Assembly (NCBI RefSeq): GCF_040744945.1
Contig: NZ_CP160453.1
Location: 5,084,001-5,148,000 of the forward strand
From: Saccharothrix sp. HUAS TT1
GTDB lineage: Bacteria > Actinomycetota > Actinomycetes > Mycobacteriales > Pseudonocardiaceae
Length of the DNA: 64,000 nucleotides
Direction: 5' to 3'
The notes under the pieces are model-generated. The model was not told where the DNA came from and ran no database searches. It saw only the letters and a list, made by a program, of their open reading frames with translations. Each line of letters opens with the position of its first letter. Position 1 is the stretch's first letter. The translations under genes and the position numbers were made by a program. Of the stretch, positions 46,901 to 64,000 are shown piece by piece.

Positions 46901-49900
46901 CCACTGGTCGTACCCACCGCGCCGTCGTCGCCGGAGGTCGTACCGTGGCCGTTGTCGGCCAGGAGCGTTCCGGCGCTTCAGGAGCAGGCCCGGCGCCTGC
47001 TCGACGCCGTGGACTCCCGAGAACCGGACCTGGCTTCCGTGGGGTTCACGCTCGCGACGCGGCGTGCGGCGCTCGAACACCGGGCGGTGGTCGTCGGCAC
47101 GGACATCCACGATTTCCGCGCCGGTCTGGCAGCCCTCGCGCAGGGACAGCAGGCTGCCACCGTGGTCTCCGGTGAACAGGAGACTGGTCAGACTGCGTTC
47201 TTGTTCTCGGGTCAGGGTTCGCAGCGGGTGGGGATGGGTCGTGAGTTGTATGCGGCGTTCCCGGTGTTCGCTGCTGCCTATGACGAGGTCGTGCTCCGGT
47301 TGGGTGGTACGTCGTTCTTCGACGTGGGTTCGGAGGCGTTGAGTGCGACGGGTGTGGCGCAGCGTGCGTTGTTCGCGTTGCAGGTGGCGTTGTTCCGTCT
47401 GGTCGAGTCGTGGGGTGTGCGGCCGGATGTCCTTGTGGGGCATTCGGTGGGTGAGATCGCGGCTGCCCATGTGGCCGGGGTGTTGTCCCTGGACGATGCC
47501 TGCAGGTTGGTGTCCGCCCGCGCTGACTTGATGGAGGTGTTGCCGTCGGGTGGGTCGATGGTGGCGGTGGAGGCGTCCGAGGACGAGGTCACGCCGCTGC
47601 TGACCGGTGCGGTGTCCATCGCGGCGGTCAACGGTCCGCGTTCGGCGGTGGTGTCCGGTGCTGTGGACGCGGTGGATGCGGTGGTTGCGCACTTCGCCGA
47701 TCGCAAGACGTCGCGGTTGACGGTGAGTCATGCGTTCCACTCGCCGTTGATGGAGCCGATGCTGGATGACTTCGCCGCTGTGGTGCGGGGATTGGAGTTC
47801 CACGAGCCGACCATTCCGATGTTGTCGCCGGTTGCCGAGGCCGGGTACTGGGTGCGGCATGTTCGGGACGCGGTGCGGTTCGCGGATCAGGTCGGTGAGT
47901 TGGATGAGCGGGGCACGACGCGGTTCTTGGAGATCGGGCCGGGTGGTGTGCTGACGGCGTTGACCCGCAACTGCCTGCCCGACGCGGAAATCCTGGCCGT
48001 CCCGACCCTGCGCGCCGACCGCGACGAAGCGACGACGATCGTCACGGCCGTGGCGCAGCTGCACACCCACGGCGTCAACGTCGACTGGTCGCCGTTCTTC
48101 CCCGACTCGCAGCCAGTCGACCTGCCCACCTACGCCTTCCGGACGCGCACCTACTGGATGAGCCCACCGGCGGCCGAGGTGGCGGCCGACCCGGCCGACT
48201 CCGGGTTCTGGAGCATCGTCGAGAGGCAGGACGCGGTCGGCCTGGCAGAGGTGCTGGGCACCGCGCCGGCCGAGTTGAACCACGTGCTGCCCGCCCTGTC
48301 CGCCTGGCGTCGGCAGCGGCACGACCAGTCGGCGGTGTCCGGGTGGCGCTACCGGATCGCCTGGCAGCCGGTGACCCCGGACGACCACCGACCGGTTGGC
48401 CATTGGCTGGTGGTGGTGCCTTCGGGCGCCGAGCACACGGACCTGGTCGAAGGCGTTCTCACCCGACACGGGGCCGTTCCGGTCACCGTCGAGGTGGAGC
48501 CGGGCACCACCCGCACGTCCTTCGCAGACCTGGTTCGCCAAGTCCTCGAAGCGCTGGACGAGCCGTTGGCGGGCGTCCTGTCGCTGCTCGCCCTCGGTGA
48601 CGAGGACGCGACGCCGGGCCTGGCCCAGGGGTTGAGCGACGCCGAGGTGGCCGCGCCGCTGTGGTGCGTGACGCGCGGCGCGGTCGGCACAGGTCCCGCC
48701 GACTCCGTCGAGCACCCCGAACAGGCCAAGGTCTGGGGTCTCGGCCGGGTGATCGGCCTGGAGCGACCCGACCTCTGGGGCGGTCTGGTGGACCTGCCTG
48801 CCGAGCTGGATGAGCGTGTCCTCGACCGTTTGGCGTGGGTGTTGGCCGGTGGTCATGGTGAGGACCAGGTTGCGGTGCGTGGGTCGGGTGTGTTGGTGCG
48901 TCGTTTGGTGCGGGTGTCGTCGGTGTCGTCGGGTGTGTGGCGTTCGTCGGGTACGGCGTTGGTGACGGGTGGCACAGGGGCACTGGGTGGTCATGTGGCT
49001 CGGTGGTTGGCGGGTTGTGGTGTGGGGCGGGTGGTGTTGACCAGTCGTCGTGGTGCCGGGGCGCCGGGTGTCGATGCTTTGGTCGCCGAGCTTGGCGGGT
49101 TGGGCGTCGAGGTCGTGGTGGTGGCCTGTGACGTCGCGGACCGTGTCCAGGTGGAGGCGTTGCTCGCGGGCATCGCGGACTTGACCGTTGTCGTGCACAC
49201 CGCAGGCGTCGACCACCTCACGCCGCTGGACGAGTTGACCCCGGAGGGGTACGCCGCCGTGCTGTCGGCGAAGGTGGACGGTGCGCGTCACCTGGACGAG
49301 TTGCTGGGCGATCGGGAATTGGACGCGTTCGTGCTGTTCTCGTCCATTGCCGGTGTGTGGGGTAGTGGTTATCAGGCCGCTTACGCGGCGGCCAATGCTT
49401 ATCTGGATTCGTTGGCCCATCAGCGCGCGTCACGAGGACTCGCGGCTACCGCGGTGGCGTGGGGGCCGTGGGCCGACGGCGGTATGGCGGAAGGACCCGC
49501 CGAGGAGCAGCTGCGGCGGCGTGGCCTGATCCGGATGCCCGCACGGCAGGCCGTGCTCGCCCTCCAGGGGGCACTGGCCGACGACGAGACCGCCCTGACC
49601 GTGGTCGACGTCGACTGGGCCACGTTCGCGCCGACGTTCACCGTGAACCGGCCCAGCCCGCTGCTCGGCGACCTGCCCGAGGTCCGGGCGGCGCTGGAGA
49701 CCGCTGCACCCGCGTCGGGCGGTGAGCCCGAGCTGGTGGCCCGGTTGTCCACGCTGTCCGAGGCGGAGCAGGAGCGAACGCTGGTCGAGCTGGTCCGGGC
49801 CGGTGCGGCACTCGTGCTGGGTCACGGCGCGGCGGGTGACGTCGCGACCGACCGCGCGTTCCGCGACATGGGCTTCGACTCCCTTACGGCGGTCGAGCTG

Positions 49901-52900
49901 CGGAACGCGTTGAGCGAGCGGACCGGGTTGGCCCTCCCGTCGACGATCGTCTTCGACTACCCGGACGCGCGGGAGCTGGGCAGGTTCATCAAAGCCGAGC
50001 TGCTGGGCTCGGCCGACGGAGCGGCGACCGCGTCCGAGGTGTCGGCGGACCTGTCGGACGACCCGATCGTGATCGTGGGGATGAGTTGCCGCTACCCGGG
50101 CGGTGTTCGGTCGCCGGAGGACTTGTGGCGGCTGGTGGCGGACGGCGTCGACGCGGTCGGTGAGTTCCCCGCTGACCGTGGTTGGGATGTCGATTCCCTG
50201 TACTCGCCGGACGGTGGCCCCGGGCGGTCCTACGTGCGGCACGGGGGTTTCCTGTACGACGCGGCGGAGTTCGATGCGGATTTCTTCGGTATTTCGCCGC
50301 GTGAGGCGGTGGCGATGGATCCGCAGCAGCGGTTGTTGTTGGAGACGTCGTGGGAGTTGTTCGAGCGGGCGGGTATCGATCCGTCGTCGGTGCGGGGTTC
50401 GCAGGTCGGTGTGTTCATCGGCTCGGGCTACCAGGACTACGCGGCCCAAGTCCTCAAGGCCGACAGCGCCGAGGGTTACCTCGGCACCGGCAGTGCGGCG
50501 AGCGTCCTGTCCGGGCGGCTGGCCTACACGTTCGGGCTCCAGGGGCCGGCGGTCACGGTCGACACGGCGTGTTCCTCGTCGCTGGTCGCCCTGCACTGGG
50601 CGGTCCAGGCCCTGCGCAACGGCGAGTGCTCCATGGCCGTCGCGGGCGGTGTCATGGTGATGGCGACCCCCACGGCGTTCGTCGAGTTCAGTCGTCAGGG
50701 TGGCCTGGCGGCGGACGGCCGGTGCAAGCCGTTCGCGGCGGCGGCGGACGGCACCGGGTGGTCCGAGGGCGTTGGCGTGCTGTTGGTGGAGCGGTTGTCG
50801 GATGCCCGGCGGCTCGGTCACGAGGTCTTGGCGGTGGTCCGGGGCAGTGCGGTGAACCAGGACGGTGCGTCGAATGGTTTGACGGCGCCGAACGGTCCGG
50901 CGCAGCAGCGGGTCATCAGGCAGGCGTTGGCCAGTGCCGGGTTGTCGACGGGTGACGTGGACGTGGTGGAGGGTCACGGCACCGGCACGAGGCTTGGTGA
51001 TCCGATCGAGGCTCAGGCGTTGTTGGCGACGTATGGGCGTGATCGGGATCGTCCGTTGTGGTTGGGGTCGTTGAAGTCGAACATCGGGCACGCGCAGGCG
51101 GCGTCGGGTGTGGCGGGTGTGATCAAGATGGTGATGGCCATGCGGCACGGTGTGCTGCCGCGCACCCTGCACGTGGACGAGCCGTCGCCGCACGTGGACT
51201 GGACGGTCGGTGATGTGCGGCTGCTCACCGAGCCCGTGGACTGGTCCTCCTCGGACCGCCCGCGTCGGGCTGGTGTGTCGTCGTTCGGCGTGAGCGGCAC
51301 CAACGCCCACACCATCATCGAGGAGCCCTCGGTGGTGGTCGGCAGGCGTCCCGCGCCTGGTGCCCCGGCCCCGGTGGTGCCGTGGGTGCTCTCCGCGTCG
51401 ACCGCGGACGGCTTGCGGATGCAGGCCGGTCAACTGCTGTCGTTGGTCGAGTCAACCGGACCGGACCCGGTGGACGTCGCGTACTCGCTGGTGACGGGCC
51501 GTGCCGCACTGCGCAACCGGGCCGTGGTGCTCGGGGACGGACCCGGTGGACTGACCGCTGGTCTCCGCGCGCTGGCGGCAGGTGACAGCGCCTCCGCACC
51601 GATCCGGGGGGAGGCCGTCCAGGGCTCTGCGGCGTTCTTGTTCTCGGGTCAGGGTTCGCAGCGGGTGGGGATGGGTCGTGAGCTGTATGCGGCGTTCCCG
51701 GTGTTCGCGGCGGCGTATGACGAGGTGGTTGCGGGGCTCGGCGGTACGTCGTTCTTCGACGTTGACGTGGAGGCGTTGAGCGCGACGGGTGTGGCGCAGC
51801 GTGCGTTGTTCGCGTTGCAGGTGGCGCTGTTCCGTCTGGTCGAGTCGTGGGGTGTCCGACCCGATGTCCTTGTCGGGCATTCGGTGGGTGAGATCGCGGC
51901 TGCCCACGTGGCAGGGGTGTTGTCCCTGGAGGATGCCTGTCGGTTGGTGTCGGCCCGTGCCGACTTGATGCAGGCGTTGCCGTCGGGTGGGGCGATGGTC
52001 GCCGTGGAGGCGTCCGAGGACGAGGTGTTGCCGTACCTGACTGAGAGTGTGTCGGTCGCGGCTGTCAACGGTCCGCGTTCGGTGGTGGTGTCCGGTGATG
52101 CCGGGGCCGTGGACGCGGTGGTGGCGCACTTCGCCGATCGCAAGACGTCGCGGCTGACGGTGAGTCACGCGTTCCACTCGCCGCTGATGGAGCCGATGCT
52201 GGACGAGTTCGCGGCTGTGGTGCGGGGTCTGGAGTTTCACGAGCCGCGCATCCCGATGTTGTCGCCGGTCACCGAGCCCGGCTACTGGGTGCGGCACGTC
52301 CGCGACGCGGTGCGGTTCGGCGACCAGATCGGTGAGCTGGGCGAACGGGGTGTCAGCAAGTTCCTGGAGATCGGGCCGGGTGGTGTGCTGACCGCCCTGA
52401 CCCGCAACTGCCTGCCCGACGCGGAAATCCTCGCCGTCCCCGCCCTGCGCGCCGACCGGCCCGAGGTCACCGCCGCCGCCACCGCCCTCGCCCACCTGCA
52501 CGTCAACGGTGTCGAGGTGGACTGGACGCCGTTCCTGGCGGGCGGCTCGCGGGTGCCCGTGCCGACCTACCCGTTCCAGCGGGAGCGCCACTGGCTGGAG
52601 AGTCCTCCCGCCGCGACCGCCACCGACCCGGTCGACGCGGAGTTCTGGGCGACGGTCGAGCGCGGCGACCTCGGCGAGCTGGCGAGCACCCTCGACGTGC
52701 GCACTGACGACCGGTTCGGCGACGTGCTGCCCCGGCTCACGGAGTGGCGTCGCCGCCGACGCGAGCAGTCCGCCTCCGACTCGCTGCGCTACGACGTGGC
52801 GTGGCGGACACTGGCGGACCTGCCGGCGGCAGACCTGGACGGGACGTGGCCCGTGGTCGTGCACGCGGACCGCCTGGCCGCCGAAACCGTGGTCGCCTGT

Positions 52901-54712
52901 CTGCGCGGACTCGTGGAGCACGGCGCCACACCCCTGGTGGTGGCGCTGGAGCCCGGCGACGACCGGTCGACCCTGGCCGCGCGGCTGGCGGGCACGGACG
53001 TGGCCGGCGTGATATCGCTGCTCGCGGTGACCGGTGACCCGGGACGGCCCGCCGACGCGGTGGCCTCGACGGTGCTGCTGGTGCAGGCGCTGGTCGATGC
53101 CGAGGTGGACGCGCCGCTGTGGTGCGCCACCCGCTCGGCGGTCTCCACCGGCGCCGACGACCCGCTGCGCAACCCCGTGCAGGCACTGGTCTGGGGCACG
53201 GGCCGGGCAGCTGCCCTGGAGCACACCGCGCGCTGGGGCGGTCTGGTGGACCTGCCGGAGGCCCTGGACGACCGGGTGCTCGCCGACTTCGCGTCCGTGC
53301 TCTCCGGGCGGTCCGGGGAAGACCAGGTCGCGATCCGCCCGTCGGGCGTCCTGGTCCGCAGGCTCCGGCGGACACCTCCGACAACGCGACCGGTGCGCGC
53401 CCGCAGCCTCGGCGGCACGGTGCTCGTCACCGGCGGCACCGGCGGGCTGGGCGCGCACGTGGCCCGGTGGCTCGCCACCGGTGACACGCGGCGCCTGGTG
53501 CTCACCAGCCGACGCGGCCAGGACGCGCCCGGCGCTGTGGACCTGCGCGCCGAGCTGGAGGCTGCGGGTGTCGGCGTCACGATCGCCGCGTGCGACGTCG
53601 CCGACCGGGATGCGGTCGCGGCGCTGCTGGACCAGGTGGGACCGCTGACGGCGGTCGTGCACGCGGCGGGTGTCGCCGACGCGGCGATGATCGCCGACAC
53701 CACGGCCGAAGAGGTCGCCGCCGCGCTGGCCGCCAAGGTCGACGGCGCGCGGCACCTGGACGAACTGCTGGGCGACCGCGAACTGGACGCGTTCGTGCTG
53801 TTCTCCTCCATCGCCGGCGTCTGGGGCAGCGGTGGCCAAGCGGCCTACGCCGCGGGCAACGCCTACCTCGACGCCCTCGCCGCAGCCCGGCGTGCCCGCG
53901 GCCTCACCGCGACGGCCGTCGCGTGGGGTCCGTGGGGCGGGGGCGGCATGGTGGCGGACACCGGGGACGAGGAGCGACTACGGGCGCGCGGCCTGACGCC
54001 GTTGACCCCCTCGTCGGCGCTGCTCGCCCTCCAGCGGGCGCTCGATGAGGACGCGACCGCGCTCGTGGTGGCCGACGTCGACTGGGAGCGGTTCATCGAG
54101 CCGTTCACCGTCACCCGCCCCAGTCCTCTGCTGGACGAGCTCGCCGGGACGCACCGCGTGCCCGACCCCGTCGAGTCGGGGCCGGCGCAGGACGCCCTGC
54201 GCGCCGCGCTGTCCGATACTCCGCCCGCCGAGCGCGACCAGGTCCTGCTGGACCTGGTCCGGGCGAACGTGGCGAACGTCCTCGGCCACGGCAGCCCCGA
54301 CCGCGTGGAACCCGGCCGGGCGTTCCGGGACCTCGGCTTCGACTCGCTCACCGCGATCGAGCTGCGCAACGGCCTGACCGCGTCGACCGGGCTCGTGCTG
54401 CCGGCCACGCTGGTCTTCGACCACCCGACGCCGAGCGCACTCGCCCGGCACCTGCTCGCCGAACTCGTCCCCGACGATGCGGCGCCGGGCACTTCGGTGT
54501 TCGGCGAACTCGACCGGGTGGAGTCGGCCATCGCCACCGCCGGCGGCGACGTCGTCGTCCGGTCCCGGATCAAGCTCCGTTTGCAGGACCTGCTGGCGCG
54601 GCTCAACGGCGACGCGGACGACACCGCGGCCGACGCCGCGGCCGACCGGCTGGCCGGCGCGACGGTCGACGACATCTTCGACCTCGTCGACCGGGAACTG
54701 GACGTGTCGTGA
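31991..54712 (+). CDS. Modular type I polyketide synthase, modules 7-11
   Basis: A five-module PKS of 7573 residues. It starts with a class-1 docking coiled coil (about residues 3-30, [18 protein letters not shown]). The order is KS-AT-(DH)-KR-ACP, then four consecutive KS-AT-KR-ACP modules, and a C-terminal docking tail at about 54480-54709 ending in an acidic [11 protein letters not shown]. All five ATs are malonyl type. The first module has a decayed DH, so all five modules should deliver hydroxyls, giving the polyol half of the molecule (C15 to C7 in filipin numbering). The KS segments of M10 and M11 and the KR segments of M8, M9 and M10 are near-identical in DNA, which suggests expansion by tandem duplication. 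KS starts are 4.2-4.4 kb apart across M8 to M11. Genes B and D flank it at 40 and 43 bp on the same strand. Confidence 0.98.
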   Translation: MMNEDKLRDYLKRATADLRQARRRLREVTEREQEPIAIVAMSCRFPGGVASAEDLWDLVAGGGDAIGDFPDDRGWDLDALYDPDPDRTGTVYTRHGGFLPGAADFDPAFFGISPREALAMDPQQRLLLETAWEVFEKAGIAPKSVRGSLTGVFTGVMYHDYASRLPSTPDNLEGLLSTGNSGSVASGRIAYTLGLEGPAVTVDTACSSSLVALHLAVQALRSGDCTMALAGGVTVMAGPSAFVEFSRQRGLAPDGRCKSFSAGADGASWSEGVGLLLVERLSDARRNGHPVLAVVRGSAVNQDGASNGLTAPNGPSQERVIMQALAGAGLSTEDVDVVEAHGTGTPLGDPIEAQSLLATYGRNRPEGRPLWLGSVKSNLGHTQAAAGVAGVIKMVMAMRHGVLPRTLHADEPTPQVDWTAGDVRLLTEPVAWPGTDRPRRAGVSSFGISGTNAHTVIEEAPPVEPAPGEETAESEPVSVRTDVVPWVLSAATAEGVRAQVARLLDHLPANADPLDVAFSLATGRSPLEHRVAVVGSDLAGLRAALDGGDPVVGRASAGGPLAFLFSGQGSQRVGMGRELYAAFPVFAAAYDEVVLRLGGTSFFDVDVEVLSATGVAQRALFALQVALFRLVESWGVRPDVLVGHSVGEIAAAHVAGVLSLEDACRLVSARADLMQALPSGGAMVAVEAAEDEVTPLLTEGVTVAAVNGPRSVVVSGAVDAVDAVVAHFADRKTSRLTVSHAFHSPLMEPMLDDFAAVVRGLEFHEPTIPMLSPVAEPGYWVRHVRDAVRFADQVAELDERGTTRFLEIGPGGVLTALTRNCLPDAEILAVPTLRADRPEVTATTTALAHLHVNGVEVDWTAFFAGRGAGRTDLPTYAFQHERYWLEAAAGPGDLRRAGLAPADHPLLSAAVSVADVDGFLLTGLLSPRTQPWLAGHVVHDSAVLPAAAFVELAVVAGDHVGCGTIEELAVETPLVLAEGESVAVQVWIGAPDAAGHRELRVHSKPENADVPWTRHCTGVLGDTRRAEPEQAVDRAGAVSAEVDDASTFALHPALLDAVLATAADDRPHSWAHAATWRSVTLWATGATSVRAWLTPAGDGEFSLLLTDPDGRAVLTAESVGFRSIPLADLPLRSDDRLLRVDWAAVDELADPGDKPWHLLGADDRLPTATGVFATLGEAAADAPELLVLPGGDPFSVLAHVRALLSDERLTGTRLAVVTRRAVATTPDEDVLDLRAAPIWGLLRVAQSEHPDRFVLADTDDDSAHVLHAALRSGEPQVALRGGTVLVPRLDRVTPTAEPLRPLDPEGTILITGGTGAIGAVVARHLVTKRNARHLLLVSRRGPDAPGAADLRAELTALGAHVTVAACDVADRDALAALLRDVPAEHPLTAVLHTAAVVDGGLVEQLTEEQLARVLAAKATAALTLHELTEDLDLAEFVLFSSLTGVLGDVGTGAYAAANSLLDALAHHRRAQGLAGTSLAWGLWSVRGEQTALSRADLDRMGRAGVLALSEGEALARLDHACAAPDALLVPAKLDLTARSGAVPTMLRRLVRVSSRRVAATGQARDSLAARLLATPVTDRADLVLDLVRAQAATVLAHATTDLVEASRAFRDLGFDSLTAMELRNRLGTATGLRLPATLVFDYPTPELLADHLLERLVGDTPAPARPAVVGDVTDDPIAIVAMSCRFPGGVASPEDLWQLVRDGVDAMTPMPADRGWDLEDLYDPDPDRAGTSYVREGGFLDSPADFDPAFFGISPREALAMDPQQRLLLETSWELFERAGLDPAALRGSLTGVFVGTNGQDYAERLRHGGPDVQAHLVTASSASVVSGRIAYTFGLEGPAVTVDTACSSSLVALHLATQALRLGECDMAVVGGATVMSTPNAFVGFSRQRGLAADGRCKPFAAAADGTGWGEGVGLLLVERLSDARRLGHEVLAVVRGSAVNQDGASNGLTAPNGPSQQRVIRAALAGSGLGPSDVDVVEAHGTGTALGDPIEAQALLATYGRDRDRPLWLGSVKSNIGHTQAAAGVAGVIKMVMAMRHGVLPPTLHVDEPSPHVDWSAGDVRLLTEAVEWAEPRRAAVSSFGVSGTNAHTVIEYVPAERPAPAPPMDGPVPWVLSAKTEQALRDQAARFLAVDASPVDVGYSLVGARGTLEHRAVVFGRAPEDFAGALNALAGGTAHAAVARGRVRSGSTAFLFSGQGSQRVGMGRELYAAFPVFAAAYDEVVAGLGGTSFFDVDVEALSATGVAQRALFALQVALFRLVESWGVRPDVLVGHSVGEIAAAHVAGVLSLEDACRLVSARADLMQALPSGGAMVAVEAAEDEVLPYLTEGVSVAAVNGPRSVVVSGDAGAVDAVVAHFADRKTSRLTVSHAFHSPLMEPMLDDFAAVVRALEFHEPRIPMLSPVAEAGYWVRHVRDAVRFADQIGELDRRGVSKFFEIGPGGVLTALTRNCLPDAEILAVPTLRADRPEEMTVLTALGELFAHGVGVDWTPFFRGGRRVDLPTYPFQRQRYWLERAAGSTSDTDAAGWRYRVDWKPLDVLPGGRLTGTWLLVVPESDDLAEPVAAVLQRAGADVVRWRFTGAPLPAGDYSGVLSLLAFGDDPAPATLTLVQAVLAAGVEAPLWCVTRDAVTEPVQGMVWGLGRTVALEHPALWGGLVDLPAEPDERALERLAPVLAGGHGEDQVAVRGSGVLVRRLVRVSSVSSGVWRARGTALVTGGTGALGGHVARWLAGCGVGRVVLTSRRGAGAPGVDALVAELGGSGVEVVVVACDVADRVQVEALLAEFEPTSVFHAAGRDHFDPVDTLDQDEFAAVLSAKVDGARHLDELLGDRELDAFVLFSSIAGVWGSGYQAAYAAANAYLDSLAHRRRSRGLAGTAVAWGPWANGGMADGDSADQLQRRGVRRMSARRAIDALGQTLDRDEHAVVVADVDWSRFAPTFTVGRPSPLLGDLPEVRAALEPTAAPDGGGLAARLATLPVGDQEHVLVDLVLTHAAAVLGHAGTDDIEPDRAFKELGFDSLTAVELRTALAGATGLALPASLVFDYPNAIVLARHLRAELFTSDVVVANTARVADVADDPVVIVGMSCRFPGGVRSAGDLWDLVAESRDAIGDFPVDRGWDLDRLYHPDPDHAGTTYSTRGGFLHDAADFDAAFFGISPREALAMDPQQRLLLETAWEAFEVAGIDPRSVAGSATGVFVGMAYQGYGAGAGDRPDGVEGHLLTGGAASVVSGRIAYALGLEGPAVTVDTACSSSLVALHLAAQSVRSGECSMALAGGVTVMADPTVFVEFSRQRGLSVDGRCRAYGAGADGTGWSEGAGLLLVERLSDARRLGHEVLAVVRGSAVNQDGASNGLTAPNGPAQQRVIRQALANAGLNTDDVDVVEGHGTGTSLGDPIEAQALLATYGRDRDRPLWLGSLKSNIGHTQAAAGVGGVIKMVMAMRHGVLPRTLHADEPTPQVDWASGEVRLLTEAVEWVEADRPRRAAVSSFGVSGTNAHVIIEQAAEAEVSREVSPEPPVVPWVLSGRGATALRQQARQVLDTSAGADAADVALSLAGRTAFEDRAVVLGANLLDGLRHLVDGESAPGVVTGSRRVGRLAFLFSGQGSQRVGMGRELYAAFPVFVAAYDEVVLRLGGTSFFDVGSEALSATGVAQRALFALQVALFRLFESWGVRPDVLVGHSVGEIAAAHVAGVLSLDDACRLVSARADLMQALPSGGAMVALEAAEDEVTPLLTDGVSLAAVNGPRSVVVSGEAGAVDAVVAHFADRKTSRLKVSHAFHSPLMEPMLDDFAAVVDGLEFHEPRIPMLSPVAEPGYWVRHVRDTVRFGDQIGELDERGVSKFLEIGPGGVLTALTQNCLPDKEVVATPALRADHEEVTTTATAVARLFVTGVPVDWRAFVPDARPIGLPTYAFQRERYWLTTGAHHRNDDPVEARFWETVEREDLEQLAATLDITGDESFGAVLPRLSAWRRRRRDEAAAEGWRYDVSWQPLDDAEAVTTDGAWLLLLPAGGDVLPWVDVVHDLLADRVAELVVVRVGLDTDLATALADLPEVGRVVSLLAGSDTGDGTALTLRLVQALVAAGVEVPLWCVTRDAVTEPEQGMVWGLGRTVALEHPALWGGLVDLPAEVDDVAIGRLVWVLAGGHGEDQVAVRGSGVLVRRLVRVSSVSSGVWRARGTALVTGGTGALGGHVARWLAGCGVGRVVLTSRRGAGAPGVDALVAELGGSGVEVVVVACDVADRVQVEALLAEFEPTSVFHAAGRDHFDPVSSLSLEDLHAVLSAKVEGARHLDELLGDRELDAFVLFSSIAGVWGSGYQAAYAAANAYLDSLAHRRRSRGLAGTAVAWGPWADGGMAAETGAEESLRRRGLRTMPAAQAVLALHRALADDRTTSTIADVDWLTFAPTFTVGRPSPLLSALPEVRDALDGGTAPTSTASAELVARLTGLPEPEQDRLLVDLVRTRAAAVLGHGSTGSVSADRAFRDLGFDSLTAVELRNTLSAETGLSLPTTLVFDHPNATELARLLKTELLGSEGGADTFLPVAVGSSEDPIVIVGMSCRYPGGVRSPEDLWRLVADGVDAVGEFPTDRDWDVEKLYDPTGKAGSSYVRHGGFLYDAAEFDADFFGISPREAVAMDPQQRLLLETSWELFERAGIDPSSVRGSQVGVFIGSGYQDYAAQVLAADGAGGYVGTGTSGSVISGRLAYTFGLQGPAVTVDTACSSSLVALHLAAQAVRNGECTMALAGGVTVMATPGPFIEFSRQRGLSADGRCKPFAAAADGTGWSEGVGVLLVERLSDARRNGHTVLAVVRGSAVNQDGASNGLTAPNGPAQQRVIRQALANAGLRTDQVDVVEGHGTGTTLGDPIEAQALLATYGRDRDRPLWLGSLKSNIGHAQAASGVAGVIKMVMAMRHGVLPRTLHVDEPSPHVDWTVGDVRLLTEPVDWSSSDRPRRAGVSSFGVSGTNAHTIIESYEDVPLVVPTAPSSPEVVPWPLSARSVPALQEQARRLLDAVDSREPDLASVGFTLATRRAALEHRAVVVGTDIHDFRAGLAALAQGQQAATVVSGEQETGQTAFLFSGQGSQRVGMGRELYAAFPVFAAAYDEVVLRLGGTSFFDVGSEALSATGVAQRALFALQVALFRLVESWGVRPDVLVGHSVGEIAAAHVAGVLSLDDACRLVSARADLMEVLPSGGSMVAVEASEDEVTPLLTGAVSIAAVNGPRSAVVSGAVDAVDAVVAHFADRKTSRLTVSHAFHSPLMEPMLDDFAAVVRGLEFHEPTIPMLSPVAEAGYWVRHVRDAVRFADQVGELDERGTTRFLEIGPGGVLTALTRNCLPDAEILAVPTLRADRDEATTIVTAVAQLHTHGVNVDWSPFFPDSQPVDLPTYAFRTRTYWMSPPAAEVAADPADSGFWSIVERQDAVGLAEVLGTAPAELNHVLPALSAWRRQRHDQSAVSGWRYRIAWQPVTPDDHRPVGHWLVVVPSGAEHTDLVEGVLTRHGAVPVTVEVEPGTTRTSFADLVRQVLEALDEPLAGVLSLLALGDEDATPGLAQGLSDAEVAAPLWCVTRGAVGTGPADSVEHPEQAKVWGLGRVIGLERPDLWGGLVDLPAELDERVLDRLAWVLAGGHGEDQVAVRGSGVLVRRLVRVSSVSSGVWRSSGTALVTGGTGALGGHVARWLAGCGVGRVVLTSRRGAGAPGVDALVAELGGLGVEVVVVACDVADRVQVEALLAGIADLTVVVHTAGVDHLTPLDELTPEGYAAVLSAKVDGARHLDELLGDRELDAFVLFSSIAGVWGSGYQAAYAAANAYLDSLAHQRASRGLAATAVAWGPWADGGMAEGPAEEQLRRRGLIRMPARQAVLALQGALADDETALTVVDVDWATFAPTFTVNRPSPLLGDLPEVRAALETAAPASGGEPELVARLSTLSEAEQERTLVELVRAGAALVLGHGAAGDVATDRAFRDMGFDSLTAVELRNALSERTGLALPSTIVFDYPDARELGRFIKAELLGSADGAATASEVSADLSDDPIVIVGMSCRYPGGVRSPEDLWRLVADGVDAVGEFPADRGWDVDSLYSPDGGPGRSYVRHGGFLYDAAEFDADFFGISPREAVAMDPQQRLLLETSWELFERAGIDPSSVRGSQVGVFIGSGYQDYAAQVLKADSAEGYLGTGSAASVLSGRLAYTFGLQGPAVTVDTACSSSLVALHWAVQALRNGECSMAVAGGVMVMATPTAFVEFSRQGGLAADGRCKPFAAAADGTGWSEGVGVLLVERLSDARRLGHEVLAVVRGSAVNQDGASNGLTAPNGPAQQRVIRQALASAGLSTGDVDVVEGHGTGTRLGDPIEAQALLATYGRDRDRPLWLGSLKSNIGHAQAASGVAGVIKMVMAMRHGVLPRTLHVDEPSPHVDWTVGDVRLLTEPVDWSSSDRPRRAGVSSFGVSGTNAHTIIEEPSVVVGRRPAPGAPAPVVPWVLSASTADGLRMQAGQLLSLVESTGPDPVDVAYSLVTGRAALRNRAVVLGDGPGGLTAGLRALAAGDSASAPIRGEAVQGSAAFLFSGQGSQRVGMGRELYAAFPVFAAAYDEVVAGLGGTSFFDVDVEALSATGVAQRALFALQVALFRLVESWGVRPDVLVGHSVGEIAAAHVAGVLSLEDACRLVSARADLMQALPSGGAMVAVEASEDEVLPYLTESVSVAAVNGPRSVVVSGDAGAVDAVVAHFADRKTSRLTVSHAFHSPLMEPMLDEFAAVVRGLEFHEPRIPMLSPVTEPGYWVRHVRDAVRFGDQIGELGERGVSKFLEIGPGGVLTALTRNCLPDAEILAVPALRADRPEVTAAATALAHLHVNGVEVDWTPFLAGGSRVPVPTYPFQRERHWLESPPAATATDPVDAEFWATVERGDLGELASTLDVRTDDRFGDVLPRLTEWRRRRREQSASDSLRYDVAWRTLADLPAADLDGTWPVVVHADRLAAETVVACLRGLVEHGATPLVVALEPGDDRSTLAARLAGTDVAGVISLLAVTGDPGRPADAVASTVLLVQALVDAEVDAPLWCATRSAVSTGADDPLRNPVQALVWGTGRAAALEHTARWGGLVDLPEALDDRVLADFASVLSGRSGEDQVAIRPSGVLVRRLRRTPPTTRPVRARSLGGTVLVTGGTGGLGAHVARWLATGDTRRLVLTSRRGQDAPGAVDLRAELEAAGVGVTIAACDVADRDAVAALLDQVGPLTAVVHAAGVADAAMIADTTAEEVAAALAAKVDGARHLDELLGDRELDAFVLFSSIAGVWGSGGQAAYAAGNAYLDALAAARRARGLTATAVAWGPWGGGGMVADTGDEERLRARGLTPLTPSSALLALQRALDEDATALVVADVDWERFIEPFTVTRPSPLLDELAGTHRVPDPVESGPAQDALRAALSDTPPAERDQVLLDLVRANVANVLGHGSPDRVEPGRAFRDLGFDSLTAIELRNGLTASTGLVLPATLVFDHPTPSALARHLLAELVPDDAAPGTSVFGELDRVESAIATAGGDVVVRSRIKLRLQDLLARLNGDADDTAADAAADRLAGATVDDIFDLVDRELDVS
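32087..36962 (+). other. PKS module M7: KS-AT(malonyl)-DH(degenerate)-KR-ACP
   Basis: KS is 32087-33367 with Cys at 32606-32608. AT is about 33671-34490 with Ser at 33923-33925 and HAFH at 34208-34219. The DH-like region (about 34700-35370) keeps His (34796-34798) and Asp (35156-35158). It reads [10 protein letters not shown] with Asp for the motif Gly, lacks the whole YGPxFxGL strand and is some 40 residues shorter than the other DHs. It also has Ala (35168-35170) where DxxxH normally places His or Gln. It is probably inactive. KR is about 35906-36440. It has the glycine motif, Lys, Ser and Tyr (36350-36352), but VDG (36179-36187) instead of LDD and no Trp141, so its stereochemical type is unclear. 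ACP is about 36686-36962 with Ser at 36836-36838. Expected output is a hydroxyl (C15-OH). Confidence 0.92.
37010..41167 (+). other. PKS module M8: KS-AT(malonyl)-KR(A-type)-ACP
   Basis: KS is 37010-38275 with Cys at 37529-37531. AT is about 38561-39380 with Ser at 38813-38815 and HAFH at 39098-39109. The KR structural half follows the AT directly at about 39565, without the dimerisation element found in M1, M9, M10, M11 and M13. The catalytic KR (about 40121-40660) has Trp141 at 40526-40528 and Tyr at 40550-40552, no LDD, so A-type. ACP is about 40895-41167 with Ser at 41042-41044. Expected output is an L-beta-hydroxyl (C13). Confidence 0.95.
40017..40590 (+). repeat. KR block shared by M8, M9 and M10
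   Basis: The end of the KR structural half and most of the catalytic half are near-identical in DNA to 44401-44980 (M9) and, in two stretches, to 48841-49160 and 49255-49420 (M10). M8 and M9 even share the unusual [11 protein letters not shown] segment, while M10 switches there to a different sequence. The block is rich in ggt, gtg and ttg codons and marks gene conversion or recent duplication. Confidence 0.88.
41216..45574 (+). other. PKS module M9: KS-AT(malonyl)-KR(A-type)-ACP
   Basis: KS is 41216-42490 with Cys at 41735-41737. AT is about 42773-43590 with Ser at 43025-43027 and HAFH at 43310-43321. A dimerisation element (about 43760-43900, RFWETVE...LPRLSAWRR) precedes the KR. The catalytic KR (about 44510-45050) has Trp141 at 44915-44917 and no LDD, so A-type. 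ACP is about 45287-45574 with Ser at 45443-45445. Expected output is an L-beta-hydroxyl (C11). Confidence 0.95.
45620..50011 (+). other. PKS module M10: KS-AT(malonyl)-KR(A-type)-ACP
   Basis: KS is 45620-46888 with Cys at 46133-46135. AT is about 47192-48010 with Ser at 47444-47446 and HAFH at 47729-47740. The dimerisation element is at about 48170-48330. The catalytic KR (about 48950-49490) has Trp141 at 49358-49360. It has HTAGVDHL in place of the LDD context, so A-type. ACP is about 49727-50011 with Ser at 49880-49882. Expected output is an L-beta-hydroxyl (C9). The KS is a close DNA duplicate of that of M11. Confidence 0.95.
45632..46015 (+). repeat. KS block duplicated in M10 and M11
   Basis: This first third of KS10 matches 50069-50450 of KS11 very closely, apart from the short variable stretch around 45735-45785. 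A second matched block covers 46550-46870 and 50990-51310, including the shared GHAQAASG motif. The two KSs start 4437 bp apart, consistent with duplication of a whole module followed by divergence of the linkers. Confidence 0.9.
50057..54472 (+). other. PKS module M11: KS-AT(malonyl)-KR(A-type)-ACP
   Basis: KS is 50057-51325 with Cys at 50570-50572. AT is about 51629-52450 with Ser at 51881-51883 and HAFH at 52166-52177. The dimerisation element is at about 52620-52770. KR (about 53411-53960) has Trp141 at 53822-53824 and a YAAGN active-site segment that keeps Tyr and Asn, with no LDD, so A-type. This KR is diverged from the M8-M10 block and uses C-ending codons. ACP is about 54188-54472 with Ser at 54344-54346. 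Expected output is an L-beta-hydroxyl (C7). The C-terminal docking region follows. Confidence 0.95.
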
Positions 54713-54741
54713 GCAGCCCCACCGCACATGCCGAGACCACC

Positions 54742-54748
54742 GGGCGGA
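54742..54748 (+). promoter_or_regulatory. Weak ribosome binding site of gene D
   Basis: GGGCGGA lies 7 bases before the ATG at 54756. It is a poor match to the consensus, but this start is the one that opens with the docking coiled coil. The 43-bp gap after gene C shows no terminator or promoter. Confidence 0.4.
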
Positions 54749-54755
54749 ACGCACC

Positions 54756-64000
<9,245 letters not shown>

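Noticed and set aside
54728..54730. ATG upstream of gene D as its start
   Set aside because: It is in another frame, gives a short arginine-rich product, and does not lead into the docking coiled coil.

Overview
The window is a single block of giant co-directional genes encoding a cis-AT type I modular polyketide synthase (PKS) from a high-GC actinomycete. The evidence is the very high GC third-codon bias, class-1 coiled-coil docking ends and AT-containing modules throughout. The sequence alone does not settle genus or family. Four plus-strand reading frames fill almost all 64 kb: gene A (1-21609, 5' end outside the window), gene B (21667-31950), gene C (31991-54712) and gene D (54756 to beyond 64000). 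The gaps are 57, 40 and 43 bp, each holding only a ribosome binding site, so the four genes look like one operon. No RNA gene, mobile element, CRISPR array, regulator or tailoring enzyme is visible.

Reading the domains in order gives one apparent loading unit plus thirteen extension modules. Gene A: M0 (KS-AT-ACP), M1 (KS-AT-KR-ACP), M2-M4 (KS-AT-DH-KR-ACP). Gene B: M5 and M6 (KS-AT-DH-KR-ACP). Gene C: M7 (KS-AT-degenerate DH-KR-ACP), M8-M11 (KS-AT-KR-ACP). Gene D: M12 and M13 (KS-AT-KR-ACP), then the start of a thioesterase. All ATs carry malonyl signatures except M6 (methylmalonyl, YASH) and M13 (GHSQG with AAGH, another alkylmalonyl). The KRs of M2-M6 are B-type (LDD) and paired with DHs. 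Those of M1 and M8-M13 are A-type (W141).

If M0 is an acetyl-generating loading module, collinearity predicts a C28 chain with a hydroxyl at C27, a conjugated pentaene at C16-C25 with a methyl on C16, hydroxyls at C15, C13, C11, C9, C7, C5 and C3, and a branch at C2. The TE would release it as a 28-membered macrolactone. This matches, position by position, the scaffold of the filipin / fungichromin (pentamycin) family of antifungal pentaene macrolides. The C2 substituent and later oxidations cannot be read from this window.

The most unusual sequence-level signal is mosaicism. Eleven of fourteen AT domains, several KS segments and three KR segments are near-identical at the nucleotide level and use G/T-ending codons (ttg, gtg, ggt). 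The DNA between them is C-ending and diverged. This looks like repeated gene conversion or module duplication. M0, M6 and M13, whose ATs differ, are essentially free of these patches. Other points to check are a decayed DH in M7, a Gly-to-Glu change in the DH motif of M2, an unusual AT and KR in M13, and the divergent KS at the left edge.
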